A DNA stretch of 40,153 nucleotides from Sulfurimonas sp. GTDB lineage: Bacteria > Campylobacterota > Campylobacteria > Campylobacterales > Sulfurimonadaceae. The position numbers and the translations under genes were made by a program. Within the stretch, counting starts at the first letter, position 1; every line of letters starts with the position of its first letter. The DNA is taken from assembly GCA_027063505.1 (NCBI GenBank), contig JAMORO010000018.1, positions 1-40,153 on the forward strand, written 5' to 3'. Below, piece after piece: positions 25,937 to 34,269 of the stretch. The notes below the pieces were generated by a model. The model made no database searches. It was given only the letters and a program-made list of their open reading frames with translations, and was not told the DNA's origin.

Positions 25937-26641
25937 ATGATCATAGCAGCAAACTTAAAAACAAACTTTACGAGAAAAGAGACAAGTAACTATATAGAAG
26001 AGTTATCTACTTATATGAATCAAAACGCTATCTCTCAAGAGGTTTTAGTCTTTCCTGCTATGAGCTCATTGGATACTAATGAAACAAAAGTTATTGTTGG
26101 AGCTCAAAATGCCTATCCTACTGTGAACGGTGCATTTACGGGTGAGATAGGACTGACACATTTAGAAGAGTTTGGTATTAAAACTATTCTTATTGGTCAC
26201 TCTGAGCGTCGTCATATTTTAGGTGAAACACAAGAATCTCTTGTTAAGAAGTTTAACTATTTTAAAGAGTTGGGCTTTAAGATAGTCTACTGTGTTGGCG
26301 AGCCTTTAGAAAAACGTGAAGCTGGAAAAGAGACTATGATGGAGTATATCTCTGCTCAATATGAAGGTATTGATACAGAGTATGAAAATCTTATTATCGC
26401 TTATGAACCTGTTTGGGCGATTGGGACAGGACTTACTCCGACTTTAGAGGATATTGAAGAGATTCACGCAACACTTAAGAGCAAGTCTAAAGCACCTCTC
26501 CTTTATGGTGGAAGTGTAAAAGTTACAAATGCTAAAGAAGTTCTTGCTCTTAAAAATGTAGATGGCATTTTAGTTGGGAGTGCTGCACTCTACGGGGAAC
26601 ACTTCTGTAGTATGATAGGATATGCAGAGGAACTTAGTTAA
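25937..26641 (+). CDS. tpiA: triose-phosphate isomerase
   Basis: TpiA interconverts dihydroxyacetone phosphate and glyceraldehyde 3-phosphate. At 234 residues it is a little shorter than most (about 250), typical for Campylobacterota. Catalytic residues are K8 (ANLKTN), H88 in IGHSERR and E157 in AYEPVWAIGTG; the phosphate-binding YGGSVKV and GILVGSA follow. A good ribosome-binding site (AAGGA) precedes the ATG. It ends the gap-pgk-tpiA operon; the convergent lipoprotein gene stops 19 bases away with no clear terminator between. Confidence 0.96.
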   Translation: MIIAANLKTNFTRKETSNYIEELSTYMNQNAISQEVLVFPAMSSLDTNETKVIVGAQNAYPTVNGAFTGEIGLTHLEEFGIKTILIGHSERRHILGETQESLVKKFNYFKELGFKIVYCVGEPLEKREAGKETMMEYISAQYEGIDTEYENLIIAYEPVWAIGTGLTPTLEDIEEIHATLKSKSKAPLLYGGSVKVTNAKEVLALKNVDGILVGSAALYGEHFCSMIGYAEELS

Positions 26642-26660
26642 ACTCTTTTCTCTATATTCC

Positions 26661-27032
26661 TTACCTTTTTTTAGTATTTCCTATAACAGGCATCATCTCT
26701 AGTTTATGAACATTTGAGTTGTTGTGATCTGAAGGATGTACTTTTAGATATGCCTCACGTTTATCCATATACTCTTGAAGTGTAAAATATTTATCTTCTT
26801 TCTCTATATACCTCTTCTGTATCTCTTTATTACTCTCAACAGTCGGTGTCCACTCCTCTTTAAGGAAGTTATCAAGCATATTTTGTATCACACCTTTATC
26901 ACTTTTGGCACTTGAATTACTTATACTATTTAAGGCACTGTTTTGTGATGGAGAAACCTCTCCCGATGTGCTACAGGCGGTACATAGAAGAAAGCTTAAA
27001 CTAATACTATATTTTATAATTAATCGTTTCAT
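26661..27032 (-). CDS. small putative lipoprotein of unknown function
   Basis: A 123-residue protein with a signal peptide (basic KR start, hydrophobic IKYSISLSFLL) ending in LLCTAC, where C19 would be lipidated; Cys at -3 is not the classic residue, so the lipobox is imperfect. The mature part begins with a Ser/Asn-rich linker, then a charged helical region (VESNKEIQKRYIEKEDKYFTLQEYMDKREAYLK). No domain is recognised. Minus-strand TATAAT (27044-27039) ends six bases before the ATG, so the mRNA may be leaderless. It is divergent from the porin gene. Confidence 0.7.
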   Translation of the reverse strand: MKRLIIKYSISLSFLLCTACSTSGEVSPSQNSALNSISNSSAKSDKGVIQNMLDNFLKEEWTPTVESNKEIQKRYIEKEDKYFTLQEYMDKREAYLKVHPSDHNNSNVHKLEMMPVIGNTKKR

Positions 27033-27038
27033 ATGGGA

Positions 27039-27044
27039 ATTATA
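27039..27044 (-). promoter_or_regulatory. -10 box six bases before the lipoprotein start
   Basis: Minus-strand GGATATAATTCCCATATG: perfect TATAAT, a six-base spacer, then ATG. The seventh base downstream, the expected transcription start, is the A of the start codon. Confidence 0.55.
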
Positions 27045-27099
27045 TCCTAAAAAAGGGTAAATAATTGTAGATTAAGTGTTTGTTAAGTCTAAGTTATGA

Positions 27100-27105
27100 T
27101 ATACT
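27100..27105 (+). promoter_or_regulatory. -10 box of the porin gene
   Basis: TATACT about 35 bases before the porin ATG, giving a leader of about 28 bases with a strong AAGGAG ribosome-binding site. Confidence 0.5.
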
Positions 27106-27139
27106 GCATATCGAAATTTGTAATCATTAAGGAGAATAT

Positions 27140-28369
27140 ATGAAATATACAAAAATGAGTTTAGTAGCTGCGTTATTAGTAGGTTCAAGTGCATTCGCAA
27201 TTGACAATGTAAAAGTTAGTGGTGATGCTAAATTGTTTTATGCGACTGAAGAAGGTGGTATGAGTGTAACTGGAACAAGTGACAGCATATTTAATAAAGA
27301 TGCTTCTGCTGGTCAAGTAGCTGCAAGCTTAAGTTTAACTGCAGACTTAACTAAAGGTATCTCTTTTGGTGGTAAAGTTACTGCTCTTTCTACATTAGGT
27401 TTAGAAGGTCAACTTGTAAACAATGTATGGGAAGCAACAAATGGTGTTACTGATTCTTATATCGTAAATGATTTATGGTTAGCAACTACTGTTGGTAAAA
27501 CTACAGTTAAATTAGGACGTATGGAATTAGATACTCCTTTAGTATTTACTGAAAAATGGTCAATTGTTGAAAATACTTTTGAAGCTGCTGTTGTAATCAA
27601 TACAGACCTTCCTAATACTACTTTAGTTGGTGCATATGTTGGTGGAACTAATAGTCAAGCTGTTGGTGGAACAGGTGCTGGTTATGCTGGTGTTGTTAAT
27701 GCAACTGCAAATGAAAGTACTTTCTCTCAGTTTTATGACGGAGCATTTGCTGTTGGTGTTATAAATAACTCTTGGGAACCATTAACTGCACAAGCATGGT
27801 ACTATGATGCACAATCAAAAGAAACTGTTGCGGCTGGAACAGATTTACGTGGTGTTGAAGCATTCTGGTTACAAGGTGATGTAAGTATGGATGGTATTTT
27901 AGCTGGTGTACAATATACAAGCTTAAAATTACAATTAACTGCTGGTGCTGCTGATATTGATGTTGATACATCTGCATTCGCTGTAATGGTAGGTTATGAG
28001 ATGAAAGATATGTTTACTGCTAAACTTTCTTACTCAGGTGTTGCTGAAGATCACTCTGCTGGATTTAACTTAGCTGGTTCAGGTAAGTCTAAACTTTATA
28101 CTGAAGCATGGTGGAACTATGGTACTGTTACTGCTGCAGATACTACAGCAATTAACTTAACTGTTGAAGCTCCTATCAAAGATATCGTAGACTTAGGTTT
28201 CTATGCAACTATGGCTGATAACGAAGTTGATGCTGGTGATATGACTGAGGTTACTGTAACTGCTAGTCGTTCATTTGGTCCATTAGATACTTCTGCTGCT
28301 CTTATCTATGCTGATAAAAATGACAACCAATCAGGTGCATTACAAGCTTACCTAACTTACAACTTCTAG
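27140..28369 (+). CDS. outer-membrane beta-barrel porin
   Basis: A 409-residue outer-membrane protein. A clear signal peptide (MSLVAALLVGSSAFA) is cleaved around residue 20-21, before IDNVKVSGDAKLFY. The mature part is rich in Gly, Thr, Ala and alternating hydrophobic residues, with many amphipathic strands, and ends in LTYNF, the C-terminal Phe signature recognised by the BAM complex. It lacks tell-tale motifs of a specific substrate class. Similar proteins are the abundant major porins of Campylobacterota. The strong ribosome-binding site and downstream terminator suggest a highly expressed single-gene unit. Confidence 0.88.
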   Translation: MKYTKMSLVAALLVGSSAFAIDNVKVSGDAKLFYATEEGGMSVTGTSDSIFNKDASAGQVAASLSLTADLTKGISFGGKVTALSTLGLEGQLVNNVWEATNGVTDSYIVNDLWLATTVGKTTVKLGRMELDTPLVFTEKWSIVENTFEAAVVINTDLPNTTLVGAYVGGTNSQAVGGTGAGYAGVVNATANESTFSQFYDGAFAVGVINNSWEPLTAQAWYYDAQSKETVAAGTDLRGVEAFWLQGDVSMDGILAGVQYTSLKLQLTAGAADIDVDTSAFAVMVGYEMKDMFTAKLSYSGVAEDHSAGFNLAGSGKSKLYTEAWWNYGTVTAADTTAINLTVEAPIKDIVDLGFYATMADNEVDAGDMTEVTVTASRSFGPLDTSAALIYADKNDNQSGALQAYLTYNF

Positions 28370-28391
28370 TCTTAGACTAAACTTGTAAAAC

Positions 28392-28414
28392 TAACTCTCC
28401 TTTCGGGGGAGTTA
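28392..28414 (+). terminator. rho-independent terminator after the porin gene
   Basis: A 9-bp stem (TAACTCTCC with GGGGAGTTA, one G-T pair) and a TTTCG loop lies 22 bases after the porin stop, followed by a pyrimidine-rich tail (tctctcctctttt). Confidence 0.75.
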
Positions 28415-28459
28415 TCTCTCCTCTTTTAACTCTTAAAACAGATCTAAATCACTTTCTTA

Positions 28460-28468
28460 TGTTATAAT
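28460..28468 (+). promoter_or_regulatory. extended -10 right before the ABC permease gene
   Basis: TG-T-TATAAT, a perfect extended -10, ends eight bases before the ATG at 28477. No Shine-Dalgarno sequence fits between, so a leaderless mRNA is predicted. Confidence 0.6.
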
Positions 28469-28476
28469 TATTTTCT

Positions 28477-29436
28477 ATGAATACACTACTAAAAAAACTC
28501 ATTTATATTATCTTTATGTTACTGCTTATCTCTGTTATCTCTTTTTTAGCTATTCATGCCGCACCAAACTCTTTTTTTGGAGCCGGGGAGTTAAATCCTA
28601 ACATGACAAAAGAGGCTATTGAAAAACTTAAAGCTGTTTATGGCTTAGATAAATCTCTTTTTGAACAGTATATAGAGTGGGTTGAAAATATTGTAACACT
28701 TAACTTTGGCATCTCATTTGTCTCTGGAGCAGATGTTACAGAGGAGATACTTAAACGTCTGCCTATTACTCTCATAATGAACATAACTGCTTTAGTTGTA
28801 GTTTTTATACTCTCATTATATTTGGGTATAAAAGCTGCACTCTCTTATGAGCAAAAAACCGATTATATTATTCGTCAGATTTCACTCTTTTCATTCTCTA
28901 TGCCATCATTTTATCTGGCACTACTCTTTATACTTTTTTTCTCGTTAAATTTAGGGTGGTTTCCCATTTCAGGAGTTCACTCTATAGAAGCCAAAGAGGG
29001 GTTTTCATACTATTTAGATATAGCTTGGCATCTTACACTTCCTATTGGGGTGATGATATTTGTTGGTTTAGGGAGTATGATTATCTATATTCGTTCTTTA
29101 ACATTAGAGATACTCAAAAGTGATTACTACTACTTTGCACTCTCAAGAGGAGTTAGTAGAAAAGAGTTATTACGATTTTATATTTTACCAAATCTTCTCC
29201 CTCCAATTATTACACTTCTTGGACTCTCTCTGCCTGGACTTATAGGTGGAAGTGTTATCTTAGAAGCGATCTTTGGAATAGAGGGAATGGGACAGCTCTT
29301 TTTTATGTCAGCACTGAGTCGTGACTACCCGATTATTATGGGTATTTTAATGATAACAGCATTTTTAACACTTCTTGGGAATATGATAGCAGATTTGATA
29401 TTAATAAGGTTAAATCCCTATATTGGAAGAGGTTAA
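28477..29436 (+). CDS. ABC transporter permease, dipeptide/oligopeptide (DppB/OppB) type
   Basis: A 319-residue inner-membrane permease with about six TM helices. The N-terminal helix followed by a periplasmic stretch with KLKAVYGLDKSLFEQYIEWV and NFGISFVSG is typical of DppB/OppB/NikB proteins. The cytoplasmic EAA loop (YFALSRGVSRKELLRFYILPNLLPPII) that contacts the ATPase is present, as is GGSVILEAIFGIEGMG near the C terminus. The second permease, ATPases and binding protein normally found next to it are absent here; nusA in opposite orientation follows. Substrate is unknown (peptide, nickel or other). Confidence 0.87.
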   Translation: MNTLLKKLIYIIFMLLLISVISFLAIHAAPNSFFGAGELNPNMTKEAIEKLKAVYGLDKSLFEQYIEWVENIVTLNFGISFVSGADVTEEILKRLPITLIMNITALVVVFILSLYLGIKAALSYEQKTDYIIRQISLFSFSMPSFYLALLFILFFSLNLGWFPISGVHSIEAKEGFSYYLDIAWHLTLPIGVMIFVGLGSMIIYIRSLTLEILKSDYYYFALSRGVSRKELLRFYILPNLLPPIITLLGLSLPGLIGGSVILEAIFGIEGMGQLFFMSALSRDYPIIMGILMITAFLTLLGNMIADLILIRLNPYIGRG

Positions 29437-29452
29437 AAAAGATTATTTGGAT

Positions 29453-29490
29453 GTGAGGCTTGAGCCTCACCTAGGGTACGACTGAAGTCG
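29453..29490. repeat. double palindrome, REP-like element
   Basis: Two hairpins stand between the convergent permease and nusA genes: GTGAGGCT-TG-AGCCTCAC (8 bp, 29453-29470) and CGACT-GA-AGTCG (29479-29490), eight bases apart. The GC-rich words contrast with the AT-rich surroundings. Neither strand has a T run directly after the stems, so a simple terminator is less likely than a dispersed palindromic element, though it may still end transcription both ways. Confidence 0.5.
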
Positions 29491-29526
29491 CATATCCGAA
29501 ACTCGAAATTATTTGGGCGAATGTTG

Positions 29527-30660
29527 TTAGTTAAAGAGTGCTTCTAGTGCATCCACACCATCTTTTGCTTCTTCTATCTCACCATCTTCATTGGTAGTAG
29601 AGTCATTCTCAACTAGCTCAATCTGCATACCAGTAAGCATTGAAGCAAGACGGATATTTATACCACTTCTTCCAATCGCTTTACTTTTTTGATCTGCAGG
29701 AAGTGTAATGATAGCTTTCTCATTTTCACCCTCTTCATTTTTTACAATCTCTACATGAGAAATAATAGCAGGACTCATAGTACGAGATACAAAAAGTTCC
29801 GGAATGCTAGTGTACTCTATACAGTCTATATTTTCACCGATAAGCTCATCACTTACAGCGTTTATACGAACACCCTTAACACCAACAGTTGCACCAACTG
29901 CATCTACTTGTGGATGTGTAGAGAGTATAGCTATTTTCGCACGTTCACCTGGAATACGAGCTGCTTTTTCTATGATAACTGTTCCATCATTTATCTCTGG
30001 AACCTCTAAAGCTAGAAGTGCTTCTAAAAACTTAGGAGATGTACGAGAAAGCTCTATCTGCATTCCCTGTTCTCTATCCATATTTACACGACGTACTACT
30101 GCTTTGATATGATCTCCAACATCAAAGAACTCACCTTTAATACGGCTTTTCATAGGAAGAACAGCACGAATCTCATCTACTTCTATATAGGTAGCATTTT
30201 TAGAGTCTACACGAGTTACACGACCACTTACAAGTGTTCCTATTTTAGACTGATACTTATTGAAAATCTCATCTTCAACAAGTCTTTGGATATGGTACTC
30301 AATCTCACGGTGGAGTTGTGACGCACCAGTTCTACCATACTCTTCTAAGCTATGATCTACTTGGAGTTGATCACCAAGTTCAACTTGATCATCATACTCT
30401 CTTGCTTCTGTAATAGGAATGTAAGCAGGAGCAAGCTCTTCATCTTCTAGTCTCTCATCATCATCTGCAACTACTGTGATAGTTTGAATAATTTTAATAC
30501 TTTTTGTCTCTTCATCTATCTGTGCTTCAAAAGCAAAGTTTCTATCTATAACCCGTTTTGCAGTCTGTACAAATGCTGTTTTTAGTGCTTCGAGTACTTT
30601 CTCCGGAGCAAGCCCTTTTTCATGTGCAATAGCTTCTGCGATATCTAATATTTTTTCCAT
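29527..30660 (-). CDS. nusA: transcription termination/antitermination factor NusA
   Basis: NusA binds RNA polymerase and nascent RNA to control pausing, termination and antitermination. The 377-residue protein has the polymerase-binding N-terminal domain (~1-125; EKILDIAEAIAHEKGLAPEKVLEALKTAF region), an S1 domain (~130-200; GTLVSGRVTRVDSKNATYIEV), and KH domains (~205-350) with VGVKGVRINAVSDELIGENIDCIEY and KAIGRSGINIRLAS. It lacks the C-terminal acidic repeats of E. coli NusA, as expected for the phylum, and ends in a short acidic tail. A minus-strand TATAAT (30740-30735) gives a leader of about 70 bases. Confidence 0.95.
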   Translation of the reverse strand: MEKILDIAEAIAHEKGLAPEKVLEALKTAFVQTAKRVIDRNFAFEAQIDEETKSIKIIQTITVVADDDERLEDEELAPAYIPITEAREYDDQVELGDQLQVDHSLEEYGRTGASQLHREIEYHIQRLVEDEIFNKYQSKIGTLVSGRVTRVDSKNATYIEVDEIRAVLPMKSRIKGEFFDVGDHIKAVVRRVNMDREQGMQIELSRTSPKFLEALLALEVPEINDGTVIIEKAARIPGERAKIAILSTHPQVDAVGATVGVKGVRINAVSDELIGENIDCIEYTSIPELFVSRTMSPAIISHVEIVKNEEGENEKAIITLPADQKSKAIGRSGINIRLASMLTGMQIELVENDSTTNEDGEIEEAKDGVDALEALFN

Positions 30661-30734
30661 AGTAATAGCCCTTTATATTTTCCCAAATTTCTTTAACAGT
30701 GATAAGTAAGTTGGGGATTATTTGTAAGTATAAA

Positions 30735-30740
30735 ATTATA
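30735..30740 (-). promoter_or_regulatory. -10 box of nusA
   Basis: Minus-strand TATAAT inside a near-symmetric AGTATA-AAAT-TATACT (30727-30742). Leader length would be about 70 bases, enough for autoregulation, which is not shown by sequence. Confidence 0.45.
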
Positions 30741-30790
30741 CTCAAATAAGCATAAAAACATCTTTAATCAAGTTTTTATGACTTTTTAAC

Positions 30791-30810
30791 TATAATGCAA
30801 GAATTATAAT
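30791..30810 (+). promoter_or_regulatory. two -10 boxes of the HP0268-like/miaB operon
   Basis: Perfect TATAAT at 30791-30796 and again at 30805-30810, before an AAGGA ribosome-binding site (30815-30819) and the ATG at 30828. The upstream box gives the more usual leader length; the downstream box would leave only a short leader. Confidence 0.5.
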
Positions 30811-30827
30811 ACTCAAGGAAGACCATA

Positions 30828-31073
30828 ATGGATTTAAAATTTGCAAGAACAGAGATAACTGAAAAACCAAAAAAAGTAGATTTAGCGAAGATTGAAGCTG
30901 CTGTAGAGAAAGATGATAGCATCATTTTTTACTTCGACCGTGATAACTCTCACAAAGATTTACTTACACTTCAAGATCATTTTGAAGCACAAGGTAAAAG
31001 TTTTTATATGAGTGAAGTGAAGTTTGGTATGTCAGATAATGACTATATGTACCAAGTTCACATCATGAGCTAG
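30828..31073 (+). CDS. HP0268-like small protein (Smr-like nuclease family)
   Basis: An 81-residue cytosolic protein with an alpha/beta pattern. It resembles H. pylori HP0268 in size, in the motif IIFYFDRDNSHKDLL (HP0268 has a similar IFYFAPTNAHKDML) and in ending in a Y-x-V/L-H-I strand; both lie directly before miaB. HP0268 has been described as a small Smr-like protein with nicking nuclease and RNase activity; whether this copy is active is untested. The start has a good ribosome-binding site, and miaB follows by 19 bases. Confidence 0.75.
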   Translation: MDLKFARTEITEKPKKVDLAKIEAAVEKDDSIIFYFDRDNSHKDLLTLQDHFEAQGKSFYMSEVKFGMSDNDYMYQVHIMS

Positions 31074-31092
31074 AGAGAGAAAGTATTAACAT

Positions 31093-32391
31093 ATGAGCAA
31101 ATTACTATTTATTGAAACATTAGGTTGTGCTATGAACTCTCGAGACTCTGAGCATATGATTGCTCAGCTTCGTGAGAAAGAGGGTTACACTATGACTGAA
31201 GAGTTTCGTGAAGCTGATCTTATTTTGATAAATACTTGTTCAGTGAGAGAACGTCCTGTCCATAAGCTATTTAGCGAACTCGGTGGCTTTAATAAGCATA
31301 AAAAGAGTGGTGCTAAAATAGGGGTTTGTGGCTGTACAGCCTCACACTTAGGTGAAGAGATCATTAAACGAGCTCCTTATGTAAACTTTGTTTTAGGTGC
31401 AAGAAATGTATCTAAAATAAGTGAAGTTTTACATAAAGATAAAGCTGTTGAGATTGACATTAACTATGATGAGAGTGAGTTCGCTTTTGATGACTTTAGA
31501 ACATCTCCTTATAAAGCATTTATAAACATCTCTATAGGGTGTGATAAAGCTTGTACTTTCTGTATAGTACCAAAAACTCGTGGTGATGAGATATCTATTC
31601 CTGCTGATCTTATTATTCAAGAAGCTAAAAAAGCTGTTGATGGTGGTGCAAAAGAGATCTTTCTTTTAGGACAAAATGTAAACAACTACGGTCGTCGTTT
31701 TTCAGGAGATAATGAAAAAGTAGGATTTAGTGAACTTCTTCGTCGTCTCTCTAAGATAGAAGAGCTTAAACGTATCCGTTTTACCTCTCCACACCCTTTC
31801 CACATGGATGATGAGTTTATAGAAGAGTTTGCTCGAAACCCTAAAATTTGTAAAAGTATGCATATGCCACTTCAGAGTGGAAGTAGTCGTATCCTTAAAG
31901 AGATGAAACGTGGTTACACAAAAGAGTGGTTTATAAACCGTGTTGAGAAACTTCGAGCAGAGTGTCCTACTGTAAGTATAAGTACAGATATTATTGTTGC
32001 CTTTCCGGGTGAGAGTGATGAGGACTTTGCAGATACAGTAGATGTTATGAAAAAAGTTCGTTTTGATCAAATCTTTTCATTTAAGTACTCTCCTCGCCCT
32101 GAGACTGAAGCGGAACATTTGACTGAAGTAGATAGTGAAGTGGCTTCAGATAGACTCTCTTATTTACAGACTTTAAACAATGAAATTCATGATGAGATAA
32201 ATGCAGCACTACTTGGTAATACCTATAGCGTTTACTTTGAAGAGCTTATTCGTGATGGGTATGTCTCAGGAAGAAGTGATAATAATATTGTTATCAAAGT
32301 AAAAGGTTCAGAAGAGCTCCTTGGAACATTTCAAGATGTAAAAGTCACGACCATAGGGCGGACTATTTTAACAGGCGAGATTCTTGCTTAA
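31093..32391 (+). CDS. miaB: tRNA-2-methylthio-N6-isopentenyladenosine synthase
   Basis: MiaB adds a methylthio group to i6A37 of tRNAs using SAM and two iron-sulfur clusters. The 432-residue protein has the N-terminal MTTase domain with C12, C49 and the C79/C81 pair, the radical-SAM triad C150-x3-C154-x2-C157 ([11 protein letters not shown]), and a C-terminal TRAM domain (~375-432). The LGQNVNNYG and [11 protein letters not shown] segments mark MiaB rather than RimO, whose gene is also in this window. Its stop overlaps the following DUF374 start by eight bases. Confidence 0.96.
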   Translation: MSKLLFIETLGCAMNSRDSEHMIAQLREKEGYTMTEEFREADLILINTCSVRERPVHKLFSELGGFNKHKKSGAKIGVCGCTASHLGEEIIKRAPYVNFVLGARNVSKISEVLHKDKAVEIDINYDESEFAFDDFRTSPYKAFINISIGCDKACTFCIVPKTRGDEISIPADLIIQEAKKAVDGGAKEIFLLGQNVNNYGRRFSGDNEKVGFSELLRRLSKIEELKRIRFTSPHPFHMDDEFIEEFARNPKICKSMHMPLQSGSSRILKEMKRGYTKEWFINRVEKLRAECPTVSISTDIIVAFPGESDEDFADTVDVMKKVRFDQIFSFKYSPRPETEAEHLTEVDSEVASDRLSYLQTLNNEIHDEINAALLGNTYSVYFEELIRDGYVSGRSDNNIVIKVKGSEELLGTFQDVKVTTIGRTILTGEILA

Positions 32392-33007
32392 AAAGCAGTT
32401 ACGTGCAGTAGCCTTAGTTGTTGTACCTATTATTGGGTCTGTTCTTATCAGGCTTTTATACCTTAGTAACAAAAAAAGATTTATAGGGCCTACAACACTT
32501 CCAAGTGATAATTTTATTATGGCTTGTTGGCATGGTGAACTTCTTATGATTCCTTATGCCTATACAAGATATAGAAAAGTTCCTAATGTAAAATTGATGA
32601 TCTCTGATCACTTTGATGGCTCTTTAATTGCGTATACTTTAAGTAAGTTTGGCTTTGGAACAGTTCGTGGCTCTAGCACTAGAAATGCTGCCAAGGCTCT
32701 TATTGCTTCTATACGAGAGTTAAAAGCTGGATCAGACTTAGGGATAACACCCGATGGTCCTAAAGGACCAAGACATAAGGTTGCTGATGGTATTATAGTT
32801 ATGGCTCAAAAAGCTTCTGTAAATATTGTGTTAGTTGAGATTAAACCCTCCTCTTTTTGGCAATTAAACTCTTGGGATAAGTTTATTATTCCTAAGCCTT
32901 TTGGAACAATAACTTACTATATTAGTGATTTTATTGATGTCTCAAGTATGAGTCTTGAAGAGGCAAAAAAAATTGTACAAGAGGGGTTATTAAAACATGA
33001 AAAGTAG
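32384..33007 (+). CDS. lysophospholipid acyltransferase-like protein (DUF374), TTG start
   Basis: A 207-residue membrane-associated protein of the DUF374 group, within the wider LPLAT acyltransferase superfamily. Family marks are [11 protein letters not shown], the [18 protein letters not shown] block, [11 protein letters not shown] and [13 protein letters not shown]. The typical HX4D motif is replaced by SDHxDG, as usual for this group. It probably acts on a lipid or lipid A precursor; the substrate is not established. It starts with TTG inside the miaB end and overlaps the next gene by 11 bases. In H. pylori a homologous gene also follows miaB, so the order is ancestral. Confidence 0.85.
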   Translation: MLKKQLRAVALVVVPIIGSVLIRLLYLSNKKRFIGPTTLPSDNFIMACWHGELLMIPYAYTRYRKVPNVKLMISDHFDGSLIAYTLSKFGFGTVRGSSTRNAAKALIASIRELKAGSDLGITPDGPKGPRHKVADGIIVMAQKASVNIVLVEIKPSSFWQLNSWDKFIIPKPFGTITYYISDFIDVSSMSLEEAKKIVQEGLLKHEK

Positions 33008-33452
33008 ATACCTTTTTCCCCTTATTGCCTTCGCTCTTATCTTTACTATGGGTATCTATTTTCTTATTAATCCATCGTATGAAAAGTCAATAGAAGCAAA
33101 GTACTATTTTGAAATTGGTGAGTATGATGATGCATATGCTCTAGCTAATGAAGCCTTTAGCATGGATGTATACAATCGTATGGCTGCAACTATTATGGCA
33201 CAGTCTAAAACCTCTTTAAAGTATGTTCAGTACATTAATCAAGCAAAAATTTACTTTACACAAATTAATGAGATAGCGATGCAGGAAAATATTTCAGATG
33301 CAGATCGAGCAAGAATGAAGATAATGAGTGAAATCATGGTTAACTCTTATGTCAAACTTGCACCAAGTATTATTACTGATAAAGAGTTGGTCCAAGAGGC
33401 TAAGAAGTACCATGATGATTTTGAGAAGCTTCTTGAAAAAGTTAATCGCTGA
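32997..33452 (+). CDS. membrane-anchored TPR-like protein
   Basis: A 151-residue protein with an N-terminal TM anchor (~5-23, LFPLIAFALIFTMGIYFLI) and a helical remainder outside the membrane. The repeat KYYFEIGEYDDAYALANEAFSMD looks like one TPR unit, followed by further helices. It probably serves as a protein-protein scaffold; no partner is visible by motif. It overlaps the DUF374 gene by 11 bases and the xerH gene by about 20 bases, so it sits in a tightly coupled operon running into the PilMNO-like genes. Confidence 0.65.
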   Translation: MKSRYLFPLIAFALIFTMGIYFLINPSYEKSIEAKYYFEIGEYDDAYALANEAFSMDVYNRMAATIMAQSKTSLKYVQYINQAKIYFTQINEIAMQENISDADRARMKIMSEIMVNSYVKLAPSIITDKELVQEAKKYHDDFEKLLEKVNR

Positions 33453-34269
33453 AAAAAGAGTACAGTTTTTAGAGTACCTTGAAGAGATTAAAGGCTACTC
33501 AGACTTAACTATAAAAAGTTATGCAGATATACTTTTCGAATCCCTCCAATATATTGAAATTCTAGAAGAGGATAACACTCTTATATTTAATCTTATGCCT
33601 TATCGTATTTATATTTCTAAGCTTAATGCCAAAACAATTAGTAAAAAACTTAGTGCAATTCGTAGTTTTGTGAAGTACTTAAACTATACAAAATTAAGCG
33701 TCATACTACAAGCTGATGATAGTGTAAAAGTTGCTAAAACATTACCAAAACCGGTTAAGCATGTTCATGTTGTAGAAGCATTACAAAGAGCAGATTTAAA
33801 AGAGAAGTTAGTTGTTGTAATGCTCTATACCTTAGGAGTTAGGATCTCTGAGTTAGCCTCTTTAGAGTTGGAAAATATAGGTGAAAGTTGGGTTCGGGTC
33901 TTAGGTAAAGGGAAAAAAGAGAGAGACCTTCCTCTTTTAAAGCAAACAAAGGCTTTATTAGATGAGTATTTAGCTATAAATAGAACAAAAAAATTTCTTT
34001 TTGAAAAAAATGGCGAAAAATTAAGCGAAAATAGTCTAAGATATATGGTTAATAAAGTCTTTAGAAATGTCAACTTAAAAGTAACACCACATCAACTTCG
34101 GCACTCTTATGCAACTGCTCTTTTAAATAGCGGGGCACCTATAGTTGATGTAAGTGAATTGCTTGGACATTCCTCTATGGCTACAACACAAATATATACA
34201 AAACTAGGTAGTGTCTTGAAACAACAAAACTATAACAAAGCACATCCTCTGTGTAAAGAAGATATGTAG
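33433..34269 (+). CDS. xerH: tyrosine recombinase XerH
   Basis: XerH is the single Xer recombinase of Campylobacterota and resolves chromosome dimers at difH. The protein from the TTG at 33433 is 278 residues. The catalytic set is complete: R137 in LGVRISELASL, K161 in LGKGKKERDLPL, H220-x-x-R223 in PHQLRHSYA, H246 in LLGHSSM, and Y255 in TTQIYTKL. The N-terminal SAM-like domain (QFLEYLEEIKGYSDLTIKSYADIL) begins right after this start; an upstream GTG at 33328 would read backwards into the previous gene and is not family-like. No difH site was identified. It ends one base into the next gene's start. Confidence 0.88.
   Translation: MKKLIAEKRVQFLEYLEEIKGYSDLTIKSYADILFESLQYIEILEEDNTLIFNLMPYRIYISKLNAKTISKKLSAIRSFVKYLNYTKLSVILQADDSVKVAKTLPKPVKHVHVVEALQRADLKEKLVVVMLYTLGVRISELASLELENIGESWVRVLGKGKKERDLPLLKQTKALLDEYLAINRTKKFLFEKNGEKLSENSLRYMVNKVFRNVNLKVTPHQLRHSYATALLNSGAPIVDVSELLGHSSMATTQIYTKLGSVLKQQNYNKAHPLCKEDM

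Noticed and set aside
33328-33432. A GTG start 105 bases upstream for xerH
   Set aside because: It lies inside the previous gene in another frame and adds a stretch unlike any Xer N terminus.
33433-34269. XerH as the integrase of a mobile element
   Set aside because: It is the housekeeping Xer recombinase type of this phylum, in an operon with core genes, with no attachment repeats or cargo visible.
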